Of a DNA stretch of 44,432 nucleotides, positions 1 to 10,863 are shown piece by piece. This DNA is from Acanthamoeba sp. SK_2022b. Taxonomy: Eukaryota; Discosea; Longamoebia; Acanthamoebidae. Location: the NCBI GenBank assembly GCA_027943245.1, contig JANDJZ010000434.1:1-44432 (forward strand). The letters are read 5' to 3'. Every line of letters begins with the position of its first letter. Within the stretch, counting starts at the first letter, position 1. Position numbers and translations under genes: made by a program. The notes beneath the pieces were generated by a model. It had not been told where the DNA came from. It saw only the letters and a program-made list of their open reading frames with translations, and ran no database searches.

Positions 1-1
1 G

Positions 2-1296
2 TTTGTGGTTCGCGTGCCGGAGGCTCCCGGACCGCAGGCGGCTGCCGACGTGACCTCGCAGCTGACGGCCGCGAGGAGGGCCAAGCCCGGCGGCGGAGGA
101 GGAGATGACGACGACGATGACGACGATGGCGGCGGTCTGGGGGCGCGGTCCGGCCTCAGCAACCTCAGCGAAGGCTATCGAGAAGCCAAGCCCAAGGTGC
201 CGCCAGCCGGCCAGCCAATCACCAGCGCCTTCCCTGCTGCTGCTGCTCACTTGGTGGTCCCGGTTGGGAGTTGCGTGAGCGCAGAAGCGAAAGGCGAGGG
301 CCAACGCATCTGCGGACCACCAGCCCAAGCGGCAGAACGTCGACCCGCTCAGCGGTCGAATTAGCGACGTCTACTGGTGCATCAACCCCGAGCGCTTCAA
401 CATGCACTTCAGACACGAGGTATGACGCCGCTACTCCTGTGTGACGTCCAGGATGACGTCTTTCATCCAGAGATTGACTGTGCTACACGTGTCATCGTGG
501 ACGCGTTTGCTTGCCTTCTCTCTCTCTCTCTCTCTCTTGTCCACATTCCAGGCCATCATCAAGCTGGTGCCATCATCAAGCTGGTGGAGGAGAAGATCGA
601 TGCCACGGCTGGCATCTACCTCCGAGTCATGTTCAAGATGATCGAGCCCTTCATCCACTCGCTCAGCGATAACGACTCGGGTGCGCGCCCACCATCTCCT
701 TCCCCTCGCTCTGATTGCGCGTTCATGAATGCTGTGGCCTCCCCCCCCATGTAGGCTAACGCTGGGCGACGCCGCAACTGTTTTGCTGACTGTCCTCTCC
801 CCCCTCAGTGTCGGTGTCGCCAGTCGAGCTGTGGCAGGAGCTGAAGAAGGAGTACTCATCCGAGGACATCACCCAGCACTCTGTGCTGCAGTACCTTAAC
901 GTCATGGTATTGCGCCTTCCCCCTCTTCTTCTTGATCACTATCATCACCCGCTTATCATCATCCGCTTACGGATTGTGGGGGCAGGCAGCGGAACAGTCG
1001 ATCTTGAAGAAGACCAGCGAGGTCGAGCCGTATGCCTTTTCCATCTGTACGTGTGACCTCGCGGGCCATCGCTCCCGCCCACCGACACGAGTCTCACCTT
1101 GCCTCCCCCTCTCCCACCGTCAGCGCTGCTCGGCCTGAGCGAGTTCCTGCAGGCCAAGGTGATCGAGTCCGTCGTCCAGCAGCGATTCGGTGACCTCAGC
1201 CTGCGCATCTTCCGCCTCCTTCGAATGAAGAAGCAGCTCGAACAGAAGGGAGTACGTCGTCGTCTCAACGACCTCCGCACTCACTCGCTCACACAA

Positions 1297-1358
<62 letters not shown>

Positions 1359-1815
1359 CATCACGTCTAGATCGCGGACCTGGCGCTGATACCGGCGTCG
1401 GAGACGAGGGAGCGGCTGTACAAGATGCTGTCGTGCGAGTTCGTGCATCTGCAGGAGGTGCCCAGGACGGCCGACCACGCCCCCGCGCGCACGTTCTACC
1501 TGTGGTCCGTTCGCATGGAGCAGATCAAGCGTCACGTAACTCCGCCCCCGCCCCGCCCCGCCCCGTCCCTTCATCGTGCGGGCTGACAGGGAAGGAGGTT
1601 GGCAGGTGGTGAACGAGATGTACGTGGTGATGCGCAAGATGCGCCAGCGGTTGCACCACGAGGAGACGTTCTCGCAGGACCTCGAACGATCGAAGCCGCT
1701 CCAGCAGGAGAAGGACATACGTCGCGTCATGGACAAGCTCGAGAACGCCATCCTCCAGCTCGACCACTCGCTCATGGTCCTCACCGACTTTGGCCGCGAG
1801 CGAAAGGAGGAGTAA
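2..1815 (+). CDS. POLR3C: RNA polymerase III subunit RPC3 (RPC82/POLR3C), 5' end outside window
   Basis: Exons 2-196, 285-419, 581-680 (or from 552, see the duplication entry), 809-906, 986-1046, 1124-1251, 1371-1535, 1606-1815; all junction phases agree. RPC3 belongs to the RPC3/6/7 subcomplex of nuclear RNA polymerase III and is a winged-helix protein that helps open promoters of tRNA and 5S genes. The C-terminal two thirds is visible. Family landmarks read through the spliced frame are ESVVQQRFGD, RIFRLLRMKKQLEQK, IADLALIPASETRERLYKML and the signature PRTADHAPARTFYLW, followed by a C-terminal coiled coil ending in TAA at 1815. An Asp-rich, Gly-rich low-complexity stretch (residues coded by about 85-165) lies in the acidic loop region. 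The start codon is upstream of the window. Identity is firm; the second intron/exon 3 boundary is not. Confidence 0.93.
552..585 (+). repeat. 17-base tandem duplication on a splice acceptor
   Basis: Bases 552-568 and 569-585 are identical 17-mers directly after the CAG that should end RPC3 intron 2 (CAG 549-551). With one copy, the exon would continue in frame as HE-AIIKLVEEKI, which fits the family (D/E-Q-A-I-V). With two copies, use of CAG 551 shifts the frame. An in-frame alternative is the AAG ending at 580, which drops four residues. Confidence 0.8.
1299..1358 (+). repeat. (CA)n microsatellite in RPC3 intron
   Basis: An uninterrupted CA run of about 60 bases fills most of the intron 1252-1370 and ends 12 bases before its TAG acceptor. 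Confidence 0.95.
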
Positions 1816-2005
1816 ACCAAGAAGACATCTTTCAGAGACAGAAGTAGAACATTCGATGGCGTCAAGATAAGAGATGCAAGGTGATTTATGGAACCATGAA
1901 CGAATGGTTTGCAAAAGAACAACACAATGTGGTGATGAAGACTAAGAAAGCAGAGGTTGGGAAGCCATGGGGGTGATGTGGCCCTCCCCTTTCTGAAAGA
2001 AGGGC

Positions 2006-3116
2006 TTAGTAGTGATCGTAGCCGCCATCGCACTCAGGGTAGCACTTGCGATCCTTGGGGCACCGCTCGCCGGCCGGGAGGTACTTGCCGTTCTCGTCCG
2101 GGTAGCAGCCCTGGCCGTCGGCGTAGTAGACGCCGCAGTCGAGCTCGATCGGGTAGCAGCCGCGGCCGTCCCTGTAGAACCACTGGTGGTTGATCTTGCG
2201 CGGGCAGCAGCCCTTGCCGTCCTTCCACTGGTTGCCGGGGCACTTCCTGTCCTCGCTCGTGGTGCGCTGGGGAGAGGTAGTACGCCTCTCAGTGGTGGTG
2301 CGCCTCTCGGTGGTGGTGGTCTCCTTGGGCGTGGTGGTGCGCCTCTCGGTGGTGGTGGTCTCCTTAGGAGTAGTGGTGCTCTCCATGTGGCACTCCTCGG
2401 TCGAGGTAGTGTAGTGCTTCTTGGTCGAAGTGGTCTCCTTGGGGCACTCCTCCGTCGAGGTGGTGTAGTACTTGTGGGTCGTAGTGGTCTCCTTAGGAGT
2501 GGTGGTGCGCCTCTCGGTGGTAGTGGTCTCCTTGCGCGTAGTGGTGGTTTCCTTGGGAGTAGTGGTGCTCTCCATGTGGCACTCCTCGGTCGAGGTGGTG
2601 TAGTGCTTCTTGGTCGACGTGGTCTCCTTGGGCGTGGTGGTGCGCCTCTCCGTGGTGGTGGTCTCCTTGGGGCACTCCTCAGTCGATGTGGTGTAGTAGT
2701 TATGAGGACGAATGCAGCGCTCATGGCACTTGCGCTCCTTAGGGCACCACTCGCCAGCCTTGAGGTAGTTGCCGTACTCGTCGGGATAGCAGCTGCCATC
2801 AAGAGCCCATTAGCTTCACGCCTACTCAGCGATGTGTGCTGTGTTGCAGCACGTACCCATGACCATCAGCATAGTAGACGCCGCAGCCGACGTCCTCAGG
2901 GTAGCACTTGTTGCCATCACGGTAGTAGGCCTTGCCGTCGATGATCTTGGGGCAGCAGCCCTTGCCGTCGGGCCAGTAGCCGCCCTTGCACGGTCCCTCG
3001 TTCTTGTTGTACTCATAGTCGTAGTCGTCGTCGTAGTCGTCGCCCGCCAGCGCTGAGGCTGCGAACACTGCCAGGGCCAAGGCCATGACCACAAGCAACC
3101 TTGTTGATGATCTCAT
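2006..3116 (-). CDS. Secreted Cys-rich protein with duplicated domain around a Thr-rich linker
   Basis: Two exons, complement(2006-2792, 2857-3116), give 348 residues. Residues 1-25 are a typical signal peptide (basic start, Leu/Ala core, ASALAG end), followed by an Asp/Tyr-rich stretch. Residues about 43-113 and 271-341 are two copies of one domain with matching cysteine spacing: each has DGKGCCP, then YRDG--CYP, CGVYYADG-GCYPDE, then AGE-CPK-RKC. Between them lies a linker of about 155 residues built of repeated TTTPKETTTT, TTERRTT and YTTSTEEC blocks; it is likely O-glycosylated and carries cysteines at regular intervals. The intron joins GG to C in phase. No known family is recognised. 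The layout suggests an extracellular or cyst-wall structural or lectin-like protein, which is inference. It is convergent with RPC3 (190 bases) and divergent from the receptor kinase. Confidence 0.88.
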
Positions 3117-3714
3117 CGGGTTGGGTTTGATTAAGTTGTAGTTTGTAAAAGGAAGGATGAAGAGAGAAGATACTGTTCACGACTGAGAGGAGTGGCTTTT
3201 TGTGGTCGTCGCGCACCAATCACCCCCTGCGCCCTTGAGCGCTGGGGGACTGTAGGGTCGCCGGCCAATCAGATGCCGACACAGGACATAAAGGACATGA
3301 CAAAAGAAATGACATTTCCTGCAACCGGACGCCACGGCCATCGCAGAGGGCTTGTTCGTAGTTGATGGTGCTCTGCGGTGGCGCCTTTGAGCTCCATCCC
3401 AAGAACAGCGCTCCCATGGTGGCGGAACGTGATGCCAAACGCAGTTGCAGGGGATGAGCGCAGGGGCTCTAACAAGCACCCAAATGTCCGACCACAAGGC
3501 ACTGCAGGGAGGCGACCGTTAACTGTTTTGGCGCGAAAGCGTTACCCAATCGGACAGCGGCGAGTTAACTTTCCTCCATCCGGCCCAACTCGGAATCAGT
3601 ACTCTTTACGTCTGGACGCTACCAACCGTTGTCCTCTCTCGGTAGTCCCTTTGATGAGTAGACCAAGCCGGACCTAAACTTGCTGCACTCGCTTTGTTTC
3701 TAGTCCTTGGACTT
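3117..3714. promoter_or_regulatory. Divergent intergenic region
   Basis: 598 bases between two divergently transcribed genes. It holds both 5' regions. I see no RNA gene, repeat or clear TATA box here, and the ORFs that cross it are short and of random composition. Confidence 0.5.
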
Positions 3715-6700
3715 ATGGAAACGACGTATACGGGAAGGCCCTCTCTCCTCGTCTCCTCGCTACTGCTCTTCGTCTTCCTTGCATCGATCGTCGCCGCAGC
3801 ACCCGCGGCGAGCCCAAGCCAGGGGGGAGGCGGCAAAGATGAAGAGAAGCAGTGCCTCTACGTCACCAACACCGGCAACGGACGTCTGCAGGTGATTGAC
3901 GTCGCCACGGCTCGCCCCCTTCCCTTCTGGACGCTCGAATCGAGCGCCGTTTCCGCGGATGAAATCAATGCGTCGCCGACTGCCTCGCCACTTACGGGTG
4001 CAGAGCTGCTTATGATGGGAGCCAACCAAACTGGACTCACCGTGGGCAAGAATCCGACGGGACTGTGGATCGAGCACCCCTACGTCTTCATCTCCTACAA
4101 ATGGCAGGGCCATATCAGCATCTATGACCTGAGCAAGGGCATGGCGCTGGTGGGGCGGATTGAAAACCAGAAGCTGCTGTGGTGCTGGAGCGGCCAGATT
4201 GGCTTCTCGCACGACATCTTGTACGTCACGTGCACCGACGATCTGCAGATCCACCGATTTCGCTGGGAGGGCCCCAATCGCGACCTCCTGAACTTCACCA
4301 TCATGGACAGCATTCCCACTCTCCGCCCCACCTACGGTCTCAAGTACTTCAATGTACCCCTCCCCCAATATCTTTCTTGGCCATTCGCATAATCTTTGCA
4401 GGCTTATTTATTTATTAAATTCCGGGCAATATCGTGGCTCGCACAGAAATCGGACAGCACGTCGGCGCTGCTTATCTCTACGCCGTCCGAGAACACTGTC
4501 TACCTACTCAACACTTCCTCGCCTTCGGAAGCCGAAGGTACGGATAGATATGGCGTGCCGGGCTCTACCATGACATTGGGATGAACTGGATGAACCTGAC
4601 CTCGTAACTGTGGCCCCCACAGAGCTACAACCTTTTGTGCAGGAGCCCGAGCCCGTGGTGTCCTACTCTGGCATCGAGACCAGATACGACACTCTCTACG
4701 TGATCGACGGCACCAACTCGTTTGTGCGCTACTTTGGCCTAAGCAATCCGAACATCTCGGGCGTATGTTGCCGCAGGCCACAAATGTGTCCACGTAGTCG
4801 CTCAAACGTGTCTTCCTTGTGTGCGTATAGGTCTTCATCGACTTCTCGGTCGCGGCAAACAACACGCTGGTGTATCAACTCAGCGACTTCGTCGATCTCG
4901 AATTCGGTAACTACAACCTGAGCACCGGCGAGCCCGACACCCTGTTCATAACCTCTCAGCGAAGCGATCGAGTACGTGTGGCCTCCTGGTTCACCGTCCC
5001 CTCCCGCCGTTCTTGTGTCTGGCTTGCGGTTGTTAACGGCATTTGGCACATTCTCTGCAGATCGAACTCTTCGACTCCGATGGGCAGTACCTGGGCCCGT
5101 TTCTCATCGGCAAGGAGGACGGGACCACCATATCCGAACCGCAAAACCTCTTCTTCCACAACTGCCCTACACTCTCATATCCTCAGTCCAGCGGTACACT
5201 TGCCGTTCGCCCATCCTCGCTTTCGTGCTGTTGTCTGACCTTGCTACGTTACTCCCCTCCCATTTGGCGATCCAGCCGAGAGCGCGAGCACGCCTGAAGG
5301 CTTTAACATTGACCTGCTGCTGGGCCTCCTCGTTCCTCTGGTGGCCATCGTCATTTTGCTGGTGTTTGTGGTACGCACCCAAACGCGCGCTCCATCGCGC
5401 TTACGTGAGCGTGCAAGTGACGTCAACTGTTTGGCGCAACTGCCGCAGTTTCCGCTCGCGCTGTTCTTCATCTATTCGTACCGCAACCGACGTCGCACCT
5501 TCGATCCAATGGACGAGGAGGAGATGGGCACAAAGTCAGACAAGGAGCGCCGGAGGTACATCTACCGCGAGATCGAGCCCACCGATCTCACGCTCGGCGA
5601 GATCCTCGGCGTGGGCGCCTTTGGCAAGGTCTACAAGGGCTGCTGGCGAGGCGGACCCGTCGCAGTCAAGGTGTTCGACAGCCTCAAGCTATCCGAGGCC
5701 AACGACGAGGTGATTGACGAGATTCGAAAGGAGGCCGAGATGATGGAGAAGCTTGGTACAAGGCCTACTGCTGTTCTGTGCGTGCATGCGTGCGTGTCTG
5801 TCTGACAGCACGTTGGGATGTGTGCAGGCAACCACCCACACGTGTTGAGCTTTGTCGGGGCGATCACACGTCCCTCTGAGCACTTCGCCGGCGTAGCGCT
5901 GGTGAGCGAGTACTGCGCTCGGGGGTGCGTAGCTCACGCGCCACACTCGCCCTACAGCCCGCGCAGACTGCTTATGCGCGTGTGGCCCAACAGGTCATTG
6001 TTCGAGCTGCTCGTCAGAGGAAGGGCGCGTGTGCCTCCTGCCTTGCTGGTCCGCATGGCCCGAGATGCTGCCGCGGGAATCCGTCACCTCCACAGGTAAA
6101 CTGACTGCTCGGTCGTCGCACGACTCTCAACTCTCCGCGGACGCACACGTGACCGAGCCTTCTTCTCCTTGGTGTTGCCTCTTTCGCAGGGAGCGGATCA
6201 TACACAGGGACATCGCAGCACGCAACGTCTTGGTGAGCAACAACTACGGTACGCCTCCGCGATGCACCTCCCGTTTCGCGCGCGACCGGCCAAGAACGGC
6301 GAGCGCTGACACTGCGATGCGCGCATTGCCCTACTTGCGACGCATCCAGATGTGTGCATTGCCGATTTTGGTCTGGCGCGAGTGCTTAAGGGCGACAAAG
6401 ATACGACGAGCAGCAACTTCGGCCCAGTGCGGGTACTGATCCCGGCCGCTCTTAAACCTCCCCCCAACCCAATGATCCTTCTATTGACCGAGGGCCCTGT
6501 CTGATACACACTTTCCGTAACATTCAGTGGATGGCGCCCGAGGCGATGGTCCGTCGCGAATACAGCGAAGCCAGTGACGCCTTTTCCTTTGGTGTCCTGC
6601 TATGGTACCGCCCAACCACCGCCGCCGCTGCTGCTCACGCCCTCTACGCCATTCTGATGAATCGTCGGTGGCCGTGTACAGGGAAATGGTTACGCGGAAG

Positions 6701-7594
6701 GTGCCGTGGCGCGGCATCGACTCCTCGCAGATCATCATCGCGGTGGCCCAGAAGAACACGCGGTTGAAGATTCCCAAGGGCTGCGATCCGGTCCTGCGCA
6801 AGATCATGAAGGGCGTGTGGAAGGAGAGCCCGAAGCAGCGCATGACGATGGCCCAGGTGCTGCAGACCCTCACCGACTACCACTGCATCCTCGCCCAGTA
6901 CGAGGCCGACAGCGACGCCGACGCCGACGCCCTCACGGACTCGGAGAGCGAGGGGCTCATTGGCACCAGCGGCGAGCGACAGGCGAGGAAGGCGCGCTCG
7001 CGCTCGCGCAGCGCCGGCGATCCTGCGGCCCACTCGTCGGACGGCGGTAAGGCCAAGAAGTCAAACAGCGGCGAGGGACCGCAGATGGCCGCCAGCGCCT
7101 GCGTGGTCCCGCGCTCGGCCTCCTCCCAGCTCGTGCGCCGGGCGACTGTGGTGGGCGCGGACGGCTTCCACATCCGATCGCCGATCTCGCCGCGATGGCA
7201 GCGCCGGCGGCGCGCCGCGGCCGAAGCCGAAGCCCAGGCCGCGAGGGCGCAGGCCCGGTCCGACTCGTGGGAGGTCTACACCTGCCCCCTGCCGCCGCTG
7301 CCCCAGTCCTCTCCCGAGCTTCCGCAGGAGTACGGCAGCAGCAGCAGCAGCAGCAGCGGGGGCGAAGGCGACGAACACAAGACGGAGAGCGAGGAGGAAA
7401 CGACAGCCAACGACGAGGGCGAGGTTGGGCGGCGAGAGGACAGCAGCGACGTGTCGCTGTCTCCCATAATATCTCAGCGCCAATTCGAGCTCGACGAGAG
7501 CGTGGAGGTGTACACGTCGTTCACGTTGCCGGCCAAGAAACGACGACGCCGGTGTAGCGATGGCGGGCTGCTAGAGCAGCAGCCCGAGCAGTGA
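3715..7594 (+). CDS. Receptor-like TKL protein kinase with beta-propeller-like ectodomain
   Basis: Thirteen exons: 3715-4353, 4402-4537, 4623-4762, 4831-4971, 5061-5193, 5276-5370, 5449-5755, 5828-5924, 5994-6095, 6190-6248, 6350-6432, 6528-6604, 6682-7594; about 973 residues. The second exon may instead begin at 4447 (same frame). The first in-frame ATG is 3715 and opens a signal peptide. The ectodomain has recurring blade-like strands (QCLYVTNTGNGRLQVID, YVFISYKWQGHISIYDL, ILYVTCTDDLQIHRF, DTLYVIDGTNSFVRYF), resembling a propeller. A transmembrane helix covers about residues 406-438, then a basic stop-transfer. The kinase domain is complete: GVGAFGKV (482-489), VAVK Lys502, HRDIAARN (602-609), DFG (622-624), WMAPE (645-649). 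A charged Asp/Ser-rich tail of about 220 residues follows. The HRDIAARN loop is of tyrosine-kinase/TKL type. The ligand is unknown. Confidence 0.88.
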
Positions 7595-8172
7595 CCTCTC
7601 TCCCCGCACCTCCGGTCCAAGCCCCTCATCTCCCACCCGCCGACCGCCCTCCAATCTCGGCGACAGGCTTGGCGCCTGATCGCTGGCTGGCGTGGCGTAG
7701 CGCGTGGCCATGTATATTCCCCTTTATTTATTTATTAGTTGAGCGATGACTAGACGCAAATGCATTGCTTTTACACAGTACAGCGATCGCAACCCCAGGT
7801 CGTGGTGACACAGCTTTTCACGTGCCAGAGCCCACACAGCCGTCAGCTGATCATTTTGGCGCCTCAGGAGTTCTCCCCACCTTTTCGAGTCCCTCTCGTC
7901 GAGCCGGTTGCACGCTCTCGCCTGCTGCTCGCAATGTTTACAGGGACAGCTGTGCCGAAGTGAGTGGGGCAGCCACCCTGTCCTTTAACGACCCTGTAGT
8001 TCCTGGCACCTATTCAGCAACAACAGCGTCTTGCATGTCCACCACCTCAGCCACTTCAACGTGTCCTCTGTTCTCTGCCGATGGCAAGGTACCTTGTCCA
8101 ACAGGCTGCCGGCATTAACTGCTATGACTTTCGCTCCGCTCACACTTCGAATGAACTTGTCGCCCGCCAAAC
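7595..8172 (+). other. 3' UTR of receptor kinase and unresolved 5' exons of the CBS gene
   Basis: The first part is the kinase 3' UTR, with an AT-rich stretch near 7725-7737. From about 7930 exon-like sequence appears (ATG at 7934; a GTGAGT donor at 7961 with a possible TAG acceptor near 8000), but no join gives a phase-consistent path into the first certain CBS exon, because frame 1 has a stop at 8152. I therefore leave the N-terminus open. Confidence 0.45.
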
Positions 8173-9743
8173 CTCGAGGTCGGCGACGTGGTGCAGGCCT
8201 TGGATCGCAAAAGAGTGCTGCCACTGGTCATCCCCCACGATGCCTCCATCGCGGACGCATGGAAGGTACTCACCACCCATCCAAACAAAGAGCGAAGCGC
8301 TTAGCAAATAACGAAACGACCACTTCCCCCCCCCCTCAACCACACCTAGCTTCTCGCGCACGCGCAAGTCCTCTCGGCTCCTCTTGAGAAGGAAGGAGGA
8401 GGCTACCACGGCAACATCGACATGTATGAACCCCCGTGTTATGATAAAAATTGTTTGATTTTGGAGGTTGACTGGCGTGCACCAGGTTCGATGTCGTGAG
8501 CTTCCTCATCGGACAGTGCGTGGACCCCTCGCACAAGGAGGAGGAAGCCAAGTACGGGCGTCACGTCACCTGGCGCGGCTGGTGCAGCGACGCCTTCCAG
8601 CTGACCACACGTGGCGAAGACCTCATCAGCTCCATCCCCGCAATCTCCATCGTTAGTACGGACAGCCCTGCCTTCCGCTCGCCCCAGTGGCACATCCTCG
8701 AGGCTTACCTGGCAAGGCTCACTATTCTGCGCCATTGCCAGACCACTCTGGGTTCAACCCGTTCGTGACCATCGCCAAGGATCACCACGTTAGCGAACTC
8801 CTGGCACAATTCAATAGAGGTCAGCGCCTGCCTGTGCGAGGGTGGCACGCGGCGATGTTGACGCGTTGAGCTTTGGCAGGCGTGCACAGGGTGATGGTGG
8901 TGGACGACAACGGCAAGTTCGATTGCCTCCTCACCCAGTCTGATATCTTGAGCCTGCTCGAGCAGTGCCTGGCCTCCGCTTACCCGCACTTGGCCTCCAA
9001 GGTGCTACACTGGGCCCATCTGAGCCGACGGGCTTTGGCCAAGTGAGCTCACCCGGTGATTGGAAACGAACGACAGACACTGGAGGAGCTGGGCCTGAGC
9101 ACTCGACCAAAGCCTTCGCTCTTCACCGTCAATGTCATGGCTCGCACATTCTACGCCTTCTATCAAGCAAGACTTGCCTCTCTCGCACACGGGCTTCAGC
9201 TGAGTGTTGCATGAAGCAAGCGCTGACCCTGTATCGCCGTTGTGACAACAGATGCTGGAGCACAAGGTCTCGGCAGTGGCGGTCGTCGACGACGCAGGAG
9301 TGCTGGAGGGCAACGTATCTGTGAGCGATCTGCGAGGTTTGGCGGCAACCGACCTGGGCTCGCTTCTTCAGCCCGTCTGTCGCTTCCTCAAGGTAAGCCG
9401 GGAATTTGCTATCTCTTGTTTCGGTGTGAGGCTAACACACTTGCGCCAGGAGAGGGTCAATCAACAGGCGCCCTTCATGTGTTCTGCCAAGACCACCTTC
9501 AGGACGGCTATCCACAGTCTCGTTCATCACCGCCTCCACCGCCTCTGGTGCACGGTACGGCGCATTGGTAGTGATGACGAAGATCGCAGGTCGTGTCACT
9601 GACTACTATAACCAACCACCAAGGATGCCATGCAACGGCCAGTGTCGGTGGTGTCGCTGACCGACGTGCTCCGGGTGGTGGATCAGCACGCCCTCCGCCT
9701 TCAGGAGAAGCGTCTGCAGGCATCGGAAGCTGAACTCTTGTAA
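8173..9743 (+). CDS. CBS-domain protein (four CBS motifs), N-terminus unresolved
   Basis: Certain exons: 8173-8265, 8350-8423, 8486-8655, 8742-8819, 8880-9001, 9077-9166, 9252-9392, 9450-9554, 9624-9743 (330 residues plus TAA); phases agree throughout. CBS domains pair into modules that bind adenine nucleotides and sense energy state, as in the AMPK gamma subunit. Visible motifs: VGDVVQ...DASIADAWKLL; GFNPFVTIAKDHHVSELLAQF with GVHRVMVVDDNGKF and QSDILSLL; MLEHKVSAVAVVDDAG with GNVSVSDLRGL; then AMQRPVSVVSLTDVLRVV. The arrangement is that of an AMPK-gamma/SDS23-like four-CBS protein; whether it joins a kinase complex cannot be told. The intron 9167-9251 begins GC rather than GT. No kinase or transporter domain is present. 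Confidence 0.85.
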
Positions 9744-9853
9744 AGTGACCGCGCCAAGTGTGGACGTAGCCGAAGAGCCAACCTCGGAGATAAGAGCACA
9801 GCCCCGACGCCAAGAAATGCAGCCAATGAAAGTAGCCCCGACATATGGAGTGC

Positions 9854-9865
9854 GGGGGGGGGGGG
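9854..9865 (+). repeat. Homopolymer G12 tract
   Basis: Twelve consecutive G between the CBS gene stop and the next start codon. It is a weak point for assembly and a possible G-quadruplex contributor. Confidence 0.9.
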
Positions 9866-9908
9866 TGATGATCCACCACTGTCCTGCTTTGTTCTTGTCT
9901 GTTCCACT

Positions 9909-10643
9909 ATGCCAATGGCACACAGCCGATCTCTTCTTCTCGTCGCGGTCTTGGCCTTATCCTTGGCTGCTGCTCTCGGCGCCAGCTACCACATACAGAT
10001 TGACCTGGACACCACCACCTTGAGAGAGTTGTACGAATCCGGGCAGGTCGTCTTGCTGGCCCAGCCAGCACCCCCGGGCTGCTGGCACTCGGTCTGGGCC
10101 TCCATCACTGCCCCTTTCAGCCACAACTTCCTCTCCTGGAACCAGACAGGGCTCTCAATCTACGCCAGCGTGACTCAGCCCAGAGAGGGTCGTCCTATCT
10201 TCGTCGGCGGCTGGCGCAACCCTGTTTACATGGGCTACCTCTATGGCTTCCGCCAGGGACTGTTTGACACCCAGCAGTACCCTGGTTGGCTCTCCCAAAC
10301 CGAGCTGGCCATCTTCAACAACGACACCCAGTCGCTCGTGTTTGGTCTGGCCCAGGACATCACGATCAACGGGGGCTGGAGTTCTAGGCCTCCGCTGTAT
10401 GCCTGCGAGATGCTGGGGGAGGAGTACGAAGTCTACACCCCCGGTTCCAGCTTCTACATCTTCCTCGGAGGCCCCACCGCATCTGGAACCATGACGCAGA
10501 ACCTGAAGCTTGTCGCCCGCTCCCAGTTGACTTTGGTCACGTTCGACTCCACCAACAAGGTTGTCCTCTCGTGGGACCGGGACAGCGGACGCTTCATACA
10601 AGGTTCATACGCACCGGAGGTCTCAGCCCAGACGAGCAATTGA
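9909..10643 (+). CDS. Secreted protein of unknown function, single exon
   Basis: An intronless frame of 244 residues with two near-adjacent ATGs (9909 and 9915). The start MPMAHSRSLLLVAVLALSL gives a clear signal peptide with cleavage expected near ALGA-SYH. The mature protein is about 220 residues, rich in Trp, Tyr, Gly and Ser, has at least two cysteines (GCWHS, YACEM) and several N-x-S/T sites (SWNQTG, FNNDTQ), and lacks a membrane anchor. The C-terminal half looks beta-rich (SSFYIFLGG, QLTLVTFDSTNKVVLSWD). I do not recognise the family. Lack of introns is unusual among its neighbours. Confidence 0.8.
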   Translation: MPMAHSRSLLLVAVLALSLAAALGASYHIQIDLDTTTLRELYESGQVVLLAQPAPPGCWHSVWASITAPFSHNFLSWNQTGLSIYASVTQPREGRPIFVGGWRNPVYMGYLYGFRQGLFDTQQYPGWLSQTELAIFNNDTQSLVFGLAQDITINGGWSSRPPLYACEMLGEEYEVYTPGSSFYIFLGGPTASGTMTQNLKLVARSQLTLVTFDSTNKVVLSWDRDSGRFIQGSYAPEVSAQTSN

Positions 10644-10863
10644 GTTTGGAGGCAATTAATTGGTTGCCTTGCCCAAGCGAGCAGGCTCAAGCAAGTAAAG
10701 ACGTTGTGCTTTTGTGTCATTACATTTACATTTTCCGAATTATGAAAATCATTCGAAGAAAGGACACCACAAAAGCTTATGTCACAGCGTGTTGAGATGA
10801 CGCAACAAAACGGCGGGAGCGCGGCACGGATAGAAGCTGCCGAGGGGAAGAGATCAGTAGCAA

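Noticed and set aside
2012..2944. 310-codon plus-strand frame over the Cys-rich gene
   Set aside because: It is the antisense shadow of the Thr-rich repeats. Its Gly/Leu/Val-rich repetitive translation has no start context, while the minus-strand reading gives a signal peptide and conserved cysteine domains.
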